A stretch of 64,000 nt of DNA, taken from NCBI GenBank assembly GCA_028023455.1, contig JAQFVV010000021.1, forward strand, positions 3,684,853 to 3,748,852, given 5' to 3'. The translations under genes and the position numbers were made by a program. Under the pieces are notes generated by a model. It did not search any database. It saw nothing but the letters and a program-made list of their open reading frames with translations, and had not been told where the DNA came from. Within the stretch, counting starts at the first letter, position 1; every line of letters starts with the position of its first letter. The DNA is from Epiperipatus broadwayi. Lineage: Eukaryota > Onychophora > Udeonychophora > Euonychophora > Peripatidae. Below, one piece after another: positions 46,665-58,744 of this stretch.

Positions 46665-47162
46665 TTTTACAAAACGCCTCAAAATCGACAAATAAAAATG
46701 CCTAAGGCAATATATGTACAGCAAATAAAGCGAAAACTACAAATTAAAAATAAATTAAAGAAAATGCTACAAAATTCAAATAATAAAAAAAAAAAATCAT
46801 GAAAATTGCATTATTAGCTATAACCCCCCCCCCCCCAAAATCAAAAAAAGCCTCAAAATCGACAAATAAAAATGCCTCAGACAATATATGTATAGCAAAT
46901 ACATCGAAAACCACAAATTATAAAAAAATTAAAGAAAATGCTACAAAATTCAAATAATAAAAAAAAAAATCATGAAAATTGCATTATTACCTATACCCCC
47001 CCCCCCAAATCAAAACGCCTCAAAATCGACAAATAAAATGCCTCAGACAATATATGTATACAAATACATCGAAACAACAAATTATAAAAAATGAAAGAAA
47101 ATGCTACAAAATTCAAATAATAAAAAAATCATGAAGATTCTATCAAGAGATATACCTCCCTC
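46665..47162 (+). repeat. Tandem array, three units of about 170 bp
   Basis: Units begin with 'cctcaaaatcgacaaataaa' at 46677, 46851 and 47018 (periods 174 and 167). Each runs through 'atatatgta', 'aaatgctacaaaattcaaat', an A run, 'catgaaaattgcattatta' and a C run of 12-13 (the third unit has lost most of it). Length change comes mainly from the A and C runs. It lies about 1.7 kb before the last DPCD exon. Confidence 0.9.
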
Positions 47163-48660
47163 CACAATCTGACAATTCACAAAACATGCGCAAAAAAGCG
47201 GAAAATACGAAAAAATAAAATCATTTACCTTCAACATAAATATCATCTAAGTTCATATTACATATTAAAACAATTCCCCAACTGGTCAAAAGTAACACAG
47301 ATTAATACGTAGTAACTAATAAAAAATAATCAGAAAATCTATAAAATGCAAACTATAAAAATTATCAACATCCCCCCCTACAATCTGGACATTCAGAAGA
47401 ACATGGCCAAAAATAGCGGGATCAAATTATTTACCTTAAACATAAATATGCATCTAAATTGATATAAAAACAATTAATTGTTCTCTCTTTCAAATTAATG
47501 CATATTTTAAATGGAGCATAATATTTAAATAATCAAAAACAATCATTACACCCTCCCCACTAATCAAAAGTAATAAATGGTATCAATATTTTAAGATTGT
47601 TTAAGTAACAGACCTAATAAGAATTCATATCATAGATTAATACGTAGTAAGTAATTAAATAGAATTATAGTAAGTTTAAAAGAGAAGATGGAAATATTAC
47701 TTTGTTGCATTTTTTTTGTTCAAGAAATTGTTTTTCACCGTTATATAGATTAAATCACATATTGTAATTGTAGTTTCAATATGACTATCCCCTTCCCCCA
47801 TTTAGTGACTTTTCTAAAACTAAGAACTCATAACACAGATTAATACGTACTAAGTGATTAAATATCAACAACGACTAACTTTTATAAAATGTACTAAATC
47901 TTATGAATATTTAAAAAATCAAACACTATCTGCACATGTCTGTGCATTATTTAAGTAATAGATATAACTCCTCAACATAGATTTAATACATACATAGTAA
48001 GAAAGTTTAAAAAAGAAAGTGGCAAAAATTACCTTGTTCCAAATTGGTTCAGAGCCATTTGCACAATGATGACTCGATCATGATGTTCTGCAAAATGTAG
48101 CTTTGCTGGTAAATTTCTTAACACTTTTAGCAATGATTATTTCAGCAGATTAAAAAAATTATTTAACAGAAGGTATCTAGAAACACTAGCAATTATTTAA
48201 ATCAAGTTATCACACATATATAATATCCCAATTCATTTTCAAAATAATAAACAATTGTCCACTATATTCATATTATTTTCAATTATGTTTTTATTTAAAC
48301 AAAGTTGCAAGTGCATCTACATTTTTTAATGAGAGATGTGTAATTACAAACATGAAATCTTCTCTCCCCCCCCTTACTTGACAGCAAAAATATACCGTAA
48401 ATACTTTTAAAAGAAAAGTCTTTCAACATCAAATTATTTATCTTTAAAGCAATTAATTGTTATCTGGCTTTCAAATTAGACATATGTAAATTGATCAATA
48501 ATATTTAAATAATAATCAATGTAAAAAAGGAATACACAAAACATAATTACCAAAGTCTTTAAGAACAGATTTTAACACTAGTAGTAAGAGCAAATATGGC
48601 AGAAATTAGCGGGAAAAAAAAATTTTGAGTTAAAGTTTGCGCATATCTAATGTGTATTCT
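47163..48660 (+). repeat. Degenerate satellite-like region with recurring 'AGATTAATACGTA' motif
   Basis: 'agattaatacgtagtaa' or a near copy recurs at about 47299, 47634, 47837 and, weaker, 47979, each after 'aa(c/t)..ata(ac)a' text. 'acaatctgacaattcacaaa' and 'acatgcgcaaaaaagcgg' (about 47164-47200) return as 'acaatctggacattcagaag', 'acatggccaaaaatagcggg' (about 47380-47420), and 'aatatggcagaaattagcgg' occurs at about 48593. Short C runs are frequent. This looks like an old expanded array decaying into the intron. Confidence 0.55.
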
Positions 48661-48858
48661 TCTCCATCAAAAAATAATCCTAATTAAGTAATTCAGTCTA
48701 TTTCCTTTAAACTAGAGCAATCTATTGATATTTTTCATAAAAATATTTTTTTTTATATCCTAAGTAAGAAATAAGTATTTTTGTCAATGAAATTGCATAT
48801 AAATTTTTATGATATATTGTATTTTAATTTTATTAATTTCTATTATTTATATTTTCAG

Positions 48859-48963
48859 TATGAGAAACCACCTCCGATTGTTGAATTTGAAGAAGCTGTT
48901 CGAAAAGAAATGAAAAAAATTAAAGTAGTGAAAGATGGTGATGTTGATTGCAGGCCAAGTTGA
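48859..48963 (+). CDS. DPCD: DPCD, exon 5 (last coding exon)
   Basis: 105 nt from acceptor ATTTTCAG|TATGAG to the TGA at 48961-48963. It codes for YEKPPPIVEFEEAVRKEMKK and then IKVVKDGDVDCRPS. It aligns with the vertebrate tail [22 protein letters not shown]...DGDCKTQ, including the charged helix and the final D-C. The frame joins exon 4 in phase 0. Confidence 0.94.
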   Translation, partial: YEKPPPIVEFEEAVRKEMKKIKVVKDGDVDCRPS

Positions 48964-49140
48964 TTAAGTGTTAAATTCAAGACTCTCTGCTGGCCAGATT
49001 TTTTTAATAGGTATTTTTCAAGTAGCAAGTGGATGTCGCTAACTTGCGTTATTTGCTCTTTCCAACCGGGAAGGGCAATGCAAGCATGGAAGTAAATAAA
49101 ATAGTGCCAGTGGAATTTAGAAGCTCTGATGTAAAGCAAT
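48964..49140 (+). other. DPCD: DPCD 3' UTR, candidate poly(A) signal AATAAA at 49095-49100
   Basis: The sequence after the stop keeps a higher GC content to about 49260. The first AATAAA is at 49095-49100. Other AATAAA or ATTAAA hexamers occur further on (for example in 49460-49480), so the true 3' end is undecided. Confidence 0.4.
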
Positions 49141-51530
49141 AACTCAACTCACAGCTAGATTATTTGAGCTTCAATCACGTAGATTGTATGCAACAACAGC
49201 ATCAATATCGCAATTTTCTATAATGCTCCAGACGTTTATGTAGTCATTTCCGTTCCATTTTTAATTTTTATTTCATTTTGTTTTCAAACATTGTCATGTG
49301 TAATATGTAGATATTAGTTTTCCTAATAGTAGTATATCAAAGATAATAGTAATATATAGATTTCATTTTTTTCTGTAATCCGAGTTTTATTATTTTGTTG
49401 TCGTTTTTTTTATTTTTAACATTATTTTAATTCTTTTAAAAGATGAGTAAATCATTATAAATAATAAGCAATAAATTAAATAAATATAAGGATTTATTTT
49501 CAGCAATTTTCTCCAAAAAATTTTTTTACTTTTATTTTTAACTTTGGTTTTAGTTATTAGTATGTAGGCATTCTGTACATTTGGTTTTTTCAGAACAGTG
49601 TATTTGTGGCTTATCATTATTTATAAAAATCATATTCTAAGAAAGTTTTAATATGAATCGAAATTAAAATTACATTTTTGTGTTTGAGTAACAACCTTGC
49701 TTTCCTTTTAGGTTATTTTCAATGTTGTGGTACATAACTCAGAAAAGTTTAAATTGTTTTAGACCAATGGTTTCCAATCTCAGATTATGATCTGCAGTAG
49801 TTTCCAATCTCAATTCATGATCTGCAAGATCGCCAGAGAAGTTTTTGAAAAATTTCAAAATTGAAATTGAGAAAATTTAATTTTTTTTTTGAAATGTAAG
49901 CCCATCCTTTTTCTCTGAGAGAAGGATATTCATGAATACGCAGAGCTAAATATATAGACAGTTGAAAAGCAACTCAATTTGTATTTTAATTGTAATTATT
50001 CTTCACTTAGGGTTTGAACCTGGACATACTAACGTTGGAAACTTGAGGTCACAAGCAAGTTTAGAATTTTTTTTTTCAGTTAGCCTTCCCAAAGCCATCT
50101 AGATAGTCATTCTGTACTGTTTAGAAAAATGTGTATCTAGCAATTATAGATCCTGGGTCGATTTAGGTCGGTCACATGATTAAAGACAAGATGGTTGTAT
50201 AAACAAAAAGTATATTTGGAATATGATACGGCTTTCATCATCGTAACAACAACAGTAATGCATATGTATGATAAAAATATATTCTATAAATAATTAGAAA
50301 ATTCTTACTGTAAAAGAATCGGGTATTTTAATCTTAAAGAAAATGATTTTGTTTTATCGTTAAAATTAATTTCCAAATGTTTATTTAACATTAACACACA
50401 AATTACAATATGAATTTGGTATTGTAAATAATGTTAATTGTAAACGGTCAGTATTAGAATATAAATGTCATATAATCTTGGTCAAGGAATTTCAGGTTCT
50501 ATGTATATGTGGAGGTGGAATTTGGTTTTGGTTATTACAGATTTAGATCTATAATAGTAGTGTTTTAGATTTCAAAAATAATTGAAATAAGTTTTTGTGT
50601 TAGTATTGTATTAAATTGCGAAAAGAAAATTACTTAAGATTGTATGACAAATGGTTTAACTACTTTAAAAGTTATTTGTTGTTGTTGTTGCGACTTTGAA
50701 TTGTCTTTTTGGTTTTTATGATTAAAATTTCTATTTAACATAAGTTATTACTGTACCTTTGTTTATAATTTCTGTACATTTGTAGATTTATATATATATG
50801 TGGATATTTTTATAAAACTAATTAGAATGAGGGTTTGTGAATGAGTCTTCCAGGATAGACATTTTAAAAATCCAGATTTTTTTTTTGAAATGTGTTGAAA
50901 TATTTTGTTTTGTTTAGAAATACATAAATATATATATATATTTGTTGAACTTGTGTTGTTTCAATATTGAAGTGCAGATATGGCCATACTGTTTTCAGAA
51001 ATCTATACATTTACCTCATGAATTCACTTTCATTTATTTGCTCTGTTATTTTATACAATCTAAATTTTAACCACAGTGTGAAAACAAAAATTACAAACTT
51101 ACTATAGTCCATTAATTAATTTGAATATATATATGTGTGTGATTGTTATGATTATCTGAAAGGAAACTCTATTCAATAGGTTTAAAACTATCTTAATTAG
51201 AGTAACTGTATTGTTTTGATCGATTGCCAGTGCTGTGTGATGCTCACGAAAATTTTTTTCATTAAAGTACGTATTGGCAACCAAACAAACCAGTTTTATA
51301 GAATAATTAGCTAACATTTGCATGTGGTCACAAATACACCTCCCGAGATTTTATTTTCTTAAATTGGCACAGCAAGAAAAGAGAGCGGACCAAAGTTTCT
51401 TTCTGGCATTTGGTAAATCTAAACAAGGTAGTTTTAAACCATTTACATGGACATTTTCTCATAAAATATTCATAATGATCTATTATCTACGAAAATATTT
51501 GTGCTTATTGGATTGAATACGTATTTGAGG
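49141..51530. other. Region downstream of DPCD, no gene seen
   Basis: AT-rich. A partial tandem of 'gtttccaatctcagattatgatctgcag' type text occurs at 49768-49828 (about 33-bp period). A minus-strand B-box-like 'ggttcaaaccc' at about 50008-50018 suggests a tRNA-like SINE remnant. TA runs are at about 50790 and 50930. No protein family was recognised. Confidence 0.4.
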
Positions 51531-51535
51531 AATAG

Positions 51536-51700
51536 TATGTTAGAAGGATGTGTTGAGGATAAAAAGAGAACTAGAAAAAGTTGATTGATGATCTAAGTAA
51601 TGAAATAATTATGAGTATCTGAGAATTAGAGGATTGGACAGGAAATCTTATAGAGATAATTGTGGAATTGATGTGCGAGATCTGTCTTTTTTGGCAAATA
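51536..51700 (+). pseudogene. Possible LINE ORF2 C-terminal tail
   Basis: The plus strand reads MLEGCVEDKKRTRKS then, after a stop, SNEIIMSI-ELEDWTGNLIEI and ends near CEIC. It resembles the 'M-G-VEGRR-RGR---W-DNI' tail and the 'DR--WR' block of LINE ORF2 proteins. Short and broken. Confidence 0.4.
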
Positions 51701-53620
51701 GCTAACGACGATAATGTAATGTAACATTTCTGACATCACTTATTTATATATATTTACTACAACAAGTATTATTAAAGGTAATGATATTTTATAGTTTTTT
51801 TTAAATAAATTTTTTAAAAATCCATCCCATTTTTTAAACTTTTTAAATTAACAAATAAATTTATTACAAAATTATGTCTATTTGCTAAATATATTTCTAG
51901 CTATACTTTAAAAAAAAAAATTGTAAATTTATCTAATTATATAATTAATTGTTTGCGAAGACAAGTGCGGTTCAAGTTCTAATGTTCTAGTTGAGTAAAG
52001 CACAACGATTTCATCTCTGATGATTCTTCTTTTTTGCCTCAAGCAATTCATTCGGTGGTTTACTGGTGAGAAAAATTTCTCCACTGATTTGCAAATTGGG
52101 AAAATGACAGGAAAAAAAAAAGCCTGGACAGATGAATCGAATTACAAATTTGATACCACACTTGACTAAACGACAGTTGACTGTATAATAAATGAAGTAA
52201 ATGTGTTATCAGTATACGTGCACACTTTCCATTTTAATTGATACATTGATAGATGAAATGTGAAAAGAATTGTGTTGTGTTGTTAATGGACTTAATAAGC
52301 TTGTTAAAGAAATACTGTTAGCCCATTTGACTCTTGTACTAATTTATATTTGTGTATTTACAAATACCGTATTCATATGTGTAAATACAATATAAATATT
52401 TGTTAAGCTTTCAGCTTGAAGTCTAAATTATTTTTACAAAGTTTATGTTATTAGCCATGAATATTCAAGTATTCTACAATTTAAAAGTAAGAGATATTTT
52501 CTATAAACAGAGCTGGTTTTGCTTAGAGCTACATTTGTTTATAAATGTAAATCACATGATAGCAACCCATGCTTATCAACAACAAAAATCTACAATCTGC
52601 TGCCAAAGCAAAAAGGGACCACCTTTTTCTTATAAATAAAAGATTGTCTTGATAGCAGATTAAAGATTCTTGGCATTGCTAAGCGTGCACTGCTTTTGTG
52701 TGATGTATATTAATAGATATGATTTTAACTTTTTTCCACACCATTTTTTTCGTAACATTCTTAGGTATTCTAGTATCGATAACATTTTGTAACTTTATCA
52801 TTGTATAGTATTTTAAAAAGTTTCTAATTTCAGCTTTGCATTTTTGAATTAGTAATTGCCAAATTCATTGTGTTGTCTTCTCAAGTTGAAGTTGTTTTTT
52901 CATAGTGTTTTTTTTTTTAAAATCTTTATAATTATATATATTTTATTCAAATTGTATTTTTCAACTGATATTGTTTCTAATGTATTTTATAGAATTTTAG
53001 GTAAACTTTTTCCAGTTTTATCCATTTTTTCTTTTGATGTAATCAAGTCAAAATTTATCTTTTGAAATAATTATATCTTCTTTTAACTAATAATGTACAG
53101 ATGGACATAATGTAGTTTTGTGTTCAAATCTTAATTTTTTTGAAAATATAAATTGCTAAGAGCAACCATTCACGAAGTTCACGTATCATCACAGATCATT
53201 TACCCATACTTCAATCCATAAACTTTATTTTATTTTGCTGCCTCTGTGCATATTTTCAGACATGTATACAGGTTGTATATTACAAATTTGGAAAATATTT
53301 TTCTTTTCTTTTTTTTTCTTAAGGATTTACTCAGAGTTTAAGAAAGTTATTATTTATTACGCAATCTAAATACTATATAAAATTTTGGGTTTCTGATAAA
53401 GATTTAGCATAGCATAATAACAAACTTGCATTAATTGTCCACTTCTTTAATGAAATATATAACAGAATTAATGATAATTATAACAACTTTTGTCATTATA
53501 AATACAACATTGGAAATAACATAGTTGCATGTTAATTAAGTAAATTAACTAAGCTAAAGTTAATCTAGAATAAAACACGGATGATAAGTATAATAAATAT
53601 CATTATGTATACATTAAATT
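51701..53620. other. AT-rich stretch, no gene seen
   Basis: No convincing coding sequence or assigned repeat. Several T runs. Open frames here are short and lack recognisable motifs. Confidence 0.35.
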
Positions 53621-53624
53621 ATAA

Positions 53625-53805
53625 ATGCCCATCTGGTAACTGGTTATTATATGTAAATTACATTACCACAGACTTGACGCCTGAATAACTCAATAAAATA
53701 ACAACAATCTGTTGTCAAGGGCAACAGTATAATTGAGCAGTGCATATTGATTTGGTTTCAGCATGAGGACTGTGGTAATGTGACTTATATCTACACAGAG
53801 ATTAA
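53625..53805. repeat. R3 hairpin repeat, copy 2
   Basis: 'tatatgtaaattacattacc' plus 'acag' on the left pairs with 'ctgtggtaatgtgacttata' on the right. The centre carries 'caatctgttgtcaagggcaaca'. Same layout as 30440-30606. Confidence 0.55.
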
Positions 53806-53809
53806 TACA

Positions 53810-56800
53810 GAGGTCATGAACAGTTTGAAAATGTAATAACCTTTTTAACTAATAATTATTTTTATTGAACACTTTAGACATACATTTTTTTTTCTCAACT
53901 AAGTTCGGAAACATGCATTATCTCCTCCCAATGATCAGTTTTGCAAAAAATGAGCAATTTCTATAAGTTTCTCAAGAATCGGCAGTCCGCATGGGCCCTC
54001 GTGCATTATTACATTTTTGGGGCTTAATGCACACGCATTATACCTTTAAAGTTGTCCAAAAGAAAAAAACCCTGTCGCTGTCATTCTGATGATCATGACA
54101 CCAAGTGATTGCATAATTTTTGGCTTTTATTCTCTCCAAAAATTTGTACTAATTCTATTGTGGTTCAGGCGGTGAAAATGAAATCACCATCTGACTGAAA
54201 TCACTGCTAATATCCGCTAAAAAAAAATTGGTGATGATTATGACTCTTGTGTGCACTGACATCTTTATTATTTTTTTAAAAAAAAAACTTAAGATAACCG
54301 TTGCAACATAAAGCTACATGAAAATGAGCATTTATAACCAAAACTGATCAATACGTTTAGGACTGTCAGGTTTTTTTTAATTTGCAATTTTGCTTGAAAA
54401 CGAAGCTATTCAAATAGAAATGGGTTTTATCACTTAATGAGCTAACAGACAAAAGTCTTCTCTTACTGGTTTTTAAATGCAGACTGAAAACATAGTCTCT
54501 GTTGCTAATGGTTCTCATTCCCACACCAATATAATTTTGTAAGAGTATGATCCTTTTGGTTAAAATATACCGCAAAGAAGTTTGAAATATTCCAATTTTG
54601 CCTATCTTTTTTATTTTTTTAATATTGGCCCATACACATTCTAAATTATCTATTACGGGGACCGGATGTGGTTTTTTCAAATGAAAAAAATATGAAATTC
54701 TTGATTTTGATGGCGAATTCTTCTTGATAAAATATCGATCTGTTTCTACATGAAAATAATTGATGACAAGTTTAAAAAGTGCAACTTCGTTATTTCTGCT
54801 GATTCCAATGGAAAATTCCTCACATTAAAATATTAACTGACTTTTTCTAGATGAAAATAATCATTTCTAATTTAAAAAGTACCACTTTGGTATTTTCATT
54901 TGTTATTCCATTACAAACACTAAAAGTTTCAAGTGAGAACATTATAATTTTTGGGCCCCTCTGTATACTAAAAAGTTTAAAAAGAAAGCAGCTTCAATTC
55001 TAAGCTCGATCATTATTAAATGTATTTCATTACATTCTTGGCAGTACCTAGCCGAACAATTTTGGTATCTAAGCAAGTCTTAAAAACTACATTTTATAAT
55101 TATTGGAAAAGCAATAGATTAATATGAAAAATAATATATTAAATAAGAATACATATATTTATTGAATATATATGTTTTCAAATATAATTTCTCATTTTAG
55201 TACCTCTTTCAATTTGGAGCTTGAGACATTGTCTCTCCTATAGAACCATCCCTGAATCTTGAAATTTAATGGCTTTGTTAATAAAGAATAAATTATAAAA
55301 GTGGCTACATTCTAATTTATCGAACTTTTAATTGAAATTAAGTTATAAGAGATCCCATGAAATTACCATAAGAGATCCCATGAAATTACCACAATACATA
55401 CATGTATATCTACTATCCTAGATATAGGTCAAACTTGAGATTTTTTTTAATGGAAAGCTGATTCCTAATAACTCATCAAGAAATCCATATTGGTCAATAA
55501 ATTGGTATCTAATTTTTTTTTTTAATTTATAAGGAGTACAAGAATTCAAAAACACTTAACTAGAAATTAGAAAGACCGATAATACCCTTTCCCTTTCTTT
55601 TGTGAGGGACTGTTGGAAAGGTCTACACACTGCAATGGGCAATCCCTCCACCCTCTTTTTGTAGCATACAAAAATAAAACTAAAAAAGTAATATTGATAT
55701 AATACAATTTATAAGCAATTTTTGTAATAAATCATTTTTAAAAAAGTGAAAAATATGAAAATATAAATAATATTGATTAAATTTAGTATTTCAATTTATA
55801 TGTTATTCATAATTCTTAATACAACAAGTAGAAACTAATTGGGTATAGGAACTATTATTTAAAAATGTCAATAAAAAATGTACTAAAATAAGCTTTTGTT
55901 TTTTATTTTCATATAACAATTTGTCTTTAGGATTTGGACTTATTACTTCATTTTTGAAATATTTGTTAGTGGTGTTATATACAGCATTTCTATATACACT
56001 TATGTCACAAGGTTACAAGCCTTGAGTAGTTGACTTGATAGTAAAAAAGTATGCTTATTATTTATACATATGCACTTATAAATCCAGCTTGTAGGCATGT
56101 GTACGTATGCTTGGCAATTTGATTTCAAACTAAAGAAAATAAGAGTAAAAGTTTAGATGGTCCACTTTGATGCTCAAATGTCAGAAATCCCTTTGGTAAC
56201 TGGCCATATAAATTCAAAGAAATTCAGTCTTTCTCTTTAAAAATAAAAAAATGTATAACCACCATTGTTATGCAGTGTGCTTTCAAATCTTAAGTTGATT
56301 TGTCTAGGCACTTCCCACTTTAAAAGTGATAGGGGAAGTCTCTACTTTTAAGAAAAGAAAAAAGTGTCGCGAAATCACAAATAAGAGGGAGTTTCGTTTT
56401 TTTAAATCTTTTGGTTAGAAAAACTTTGACTTGGTTATTTTTTTGCACTTGTTTTTCACTCGTAACAAAATTATGTATGAAACCTTATTTCTTGATCTGT
56501 TAGCAATAAATTCTAATATCAACACCTTTAACTAAATAAATTTTAATAATATATATATGACTTAAGAATCTTTTACGCATGACGATTAACTCATCCGTAC
56601 ACATGAGATAGCTTTGAATTCTGGTCAAATCAAATTTGAGAATGTTTTCATATTCTAAGCAGAATTAGGCTTTTCCTTCAGCTACTTTTTCAAAATGAAC
56701 CCAATAGCCAATTATTGGGCAGTCAATAGATACCTAGCTAGATATCATTTACTGACCCTAGGGTGTTATATCTTTTCTCTATTTTTTTTGTACAGAGATA

Positions 56801-58740
56801 CTGCAGATGCTTGCAGTAGTCTATTTGAAGATTGTTTTATTTTTTGTTTATGTAAATAAAAGCTATGTGTAAATTCTTTTACTGGAATTTAGTCTATAAT
56901 AAATATATGAAATTAGATGTCATCGAAATAGTAAACGTAAAAGCTATAATCTCTTTTGACGGTTTCACCATTTTTAATCGTTAATAAAATATTTGATATA
57001 AAATTTATTCACATACAATTGATCATTCACGTTTGATGTTATTCCATCTACCATTTATTTAAGATGAACAATGATTTGATCTTCATAAATAATCAAAGCT
57101 GAGAATACATCAAACTTGACTCATCCTTTTTATGAAAAGCAAATTTGATACAGAATATTTTTGTAAAAAATATGAAAAACAAACATTATCAGTTTAAATA
57201 TAAAAGTTATAACCTGCTTTTGGTATTTTTATTGTTTTCAATTGCTTGATTAAATGTTCGATATAAATCTTAAAAATGTTTTCTAAATGATTGAAAATAA
57301 TGGAAATATGAAAAGTTGGTTACAGCTTTTCTATTAGTACTTATTATCCACATTTTTGATAGTTTCAACACTAGTTTTATTTGCAAATAAAAATACAATG
57401 AAATAAATAATAATAATAATAAAAAATAAAACCAGATTTTCTAAAATCTTATGCTTTATTGACCGTTAAAAATCCAAGTACGAGACCCAATATCATGATA
57501 TTAAAGGCTTCTATGTGATCTCTTTATATATCATTTTTAGATTAATTAATTAATGCCACAAATGAATTTAGTTTGTGTTGAATAAAACTTTCTTAAAAAT
57601 TTGAGTATCTCTTTGGTTATTATCCACTATGTTCTATGGAAGGGCAATTGCCTAGAAAATAGTTTTGTATCTAATATTAACATTATTGCATTGTATTCTT
57701 TGAACTTTGTTAAATAAAATATTGCATTGAAATTTATATTTTGTGTGTTTGTATATAATTAAAAATAATTTTAATTGGGCTTTTAACGAATACGTTACAA
57801 TATAACAATGCTAGAAGTCACTAGTCCAAAAGTGAAATATAGAAGTTAAATAAAATGGTTTTCTTAAGACTGAGTTTATCCCCCTACTCTATAAAAAATG
57901 AAAGTTATTACCGCACAGTTGCACTATGCCAAATACTTGGACACCATAAATTATAGTTGGAGTAGCAAAGTTACCTGATGTGGATCATGTATGACCTATA
58001 ACTTGAACTTTAATTTCTTGATCGTCAAATGTTTCTGTGAAAACAAGGCTATATCCATTAATCCACAGATGCAGATTAATTAAAACCATTAATCTTCTCA
58101 AGATAACCTTGGTCATAAAACACAATCGTAAGATCAGATGTTTAAAAAGTCTACGTATGAGCTTTAAAGTGACAAAAATGATGGTCCTATTCAATTGATT
58201 GAAGATGAGATTTCTTTCTCATCTTCCTATAGCACGAGTGAAATTTCTAAATGCTTCAAAAAAGTAATCCTGGGTAGGTCATTTATTTGTGATCTTAGAA
58301 TATGGTGTTTAATGGTTCATATAAAAAGCCTTATTGGAAGGATATTTATTAAGTGCTCATCTATAGGAATTTGGTAGTTGAGGGGGTTTTATGTATGTAT
58401 TTAATACAGTGTCATATAATAGGTTGAAGATGATTTATTTCCAATGACCAAAGATGAGACTTTTTTTCTCTTTTCTCCTGGAAATTGACTTAGAAACCTT
58501 TAACTCTGCACTGAGCCATCACACTGCTCATGAGTCAAGTATCCAAGCGCTTAAAAAAGTAAACCCTGCACAGATAACTTGTGATAATAAATCCAAAGGC
58601 AATAGTTGTCCAAATAATTAATTTATCGTAGGGACATTTATTAAACCTCTGTCCCATAGAAAGTTGAAAGAGCTTTTTATAAATATTTAATTTCAATATC
58701 AAGTAAGTTCGGTATCAAAAAGGGTACCTTTTCCTATCAA
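53810..58740. other. Long stretch without recognised gene
   Basis: AT-rich. A slightly GC-richer part at 53960-54200 has no frame that I recognise; a 104-residue open frame on the minus strand (54680-54366) shows no known motif. An exact 23-bp tandem duplication lies at 55346-55391. No repeat of the families above was found, so this part may be mostly single-copy. Confidence 0.35.
55346..55391 (+). repeat. 23-bp exact tandem duplication
   Basis: 'taagagatcccatgaaatta' plus 'cca' at 55346-55368 is repeated at 55369-55391. Confidence 0.9.
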
Positions 58741-58744
58741 AACT

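Noticed and set aside
48361-48375. CRISPR-like or direct-repeat array in the 46.6-48.6 kb region
   Set aside because: Units are long and abutting, with homopolymer runs and no spacer-repeat alternation; this is a eukaryotic tandem array.
54366-54680. 104-residue minus-strand open frame as a possible gene
   Set aside because: No recognisable motif, no splice context, and no support beyond length in AT-rich DNA.
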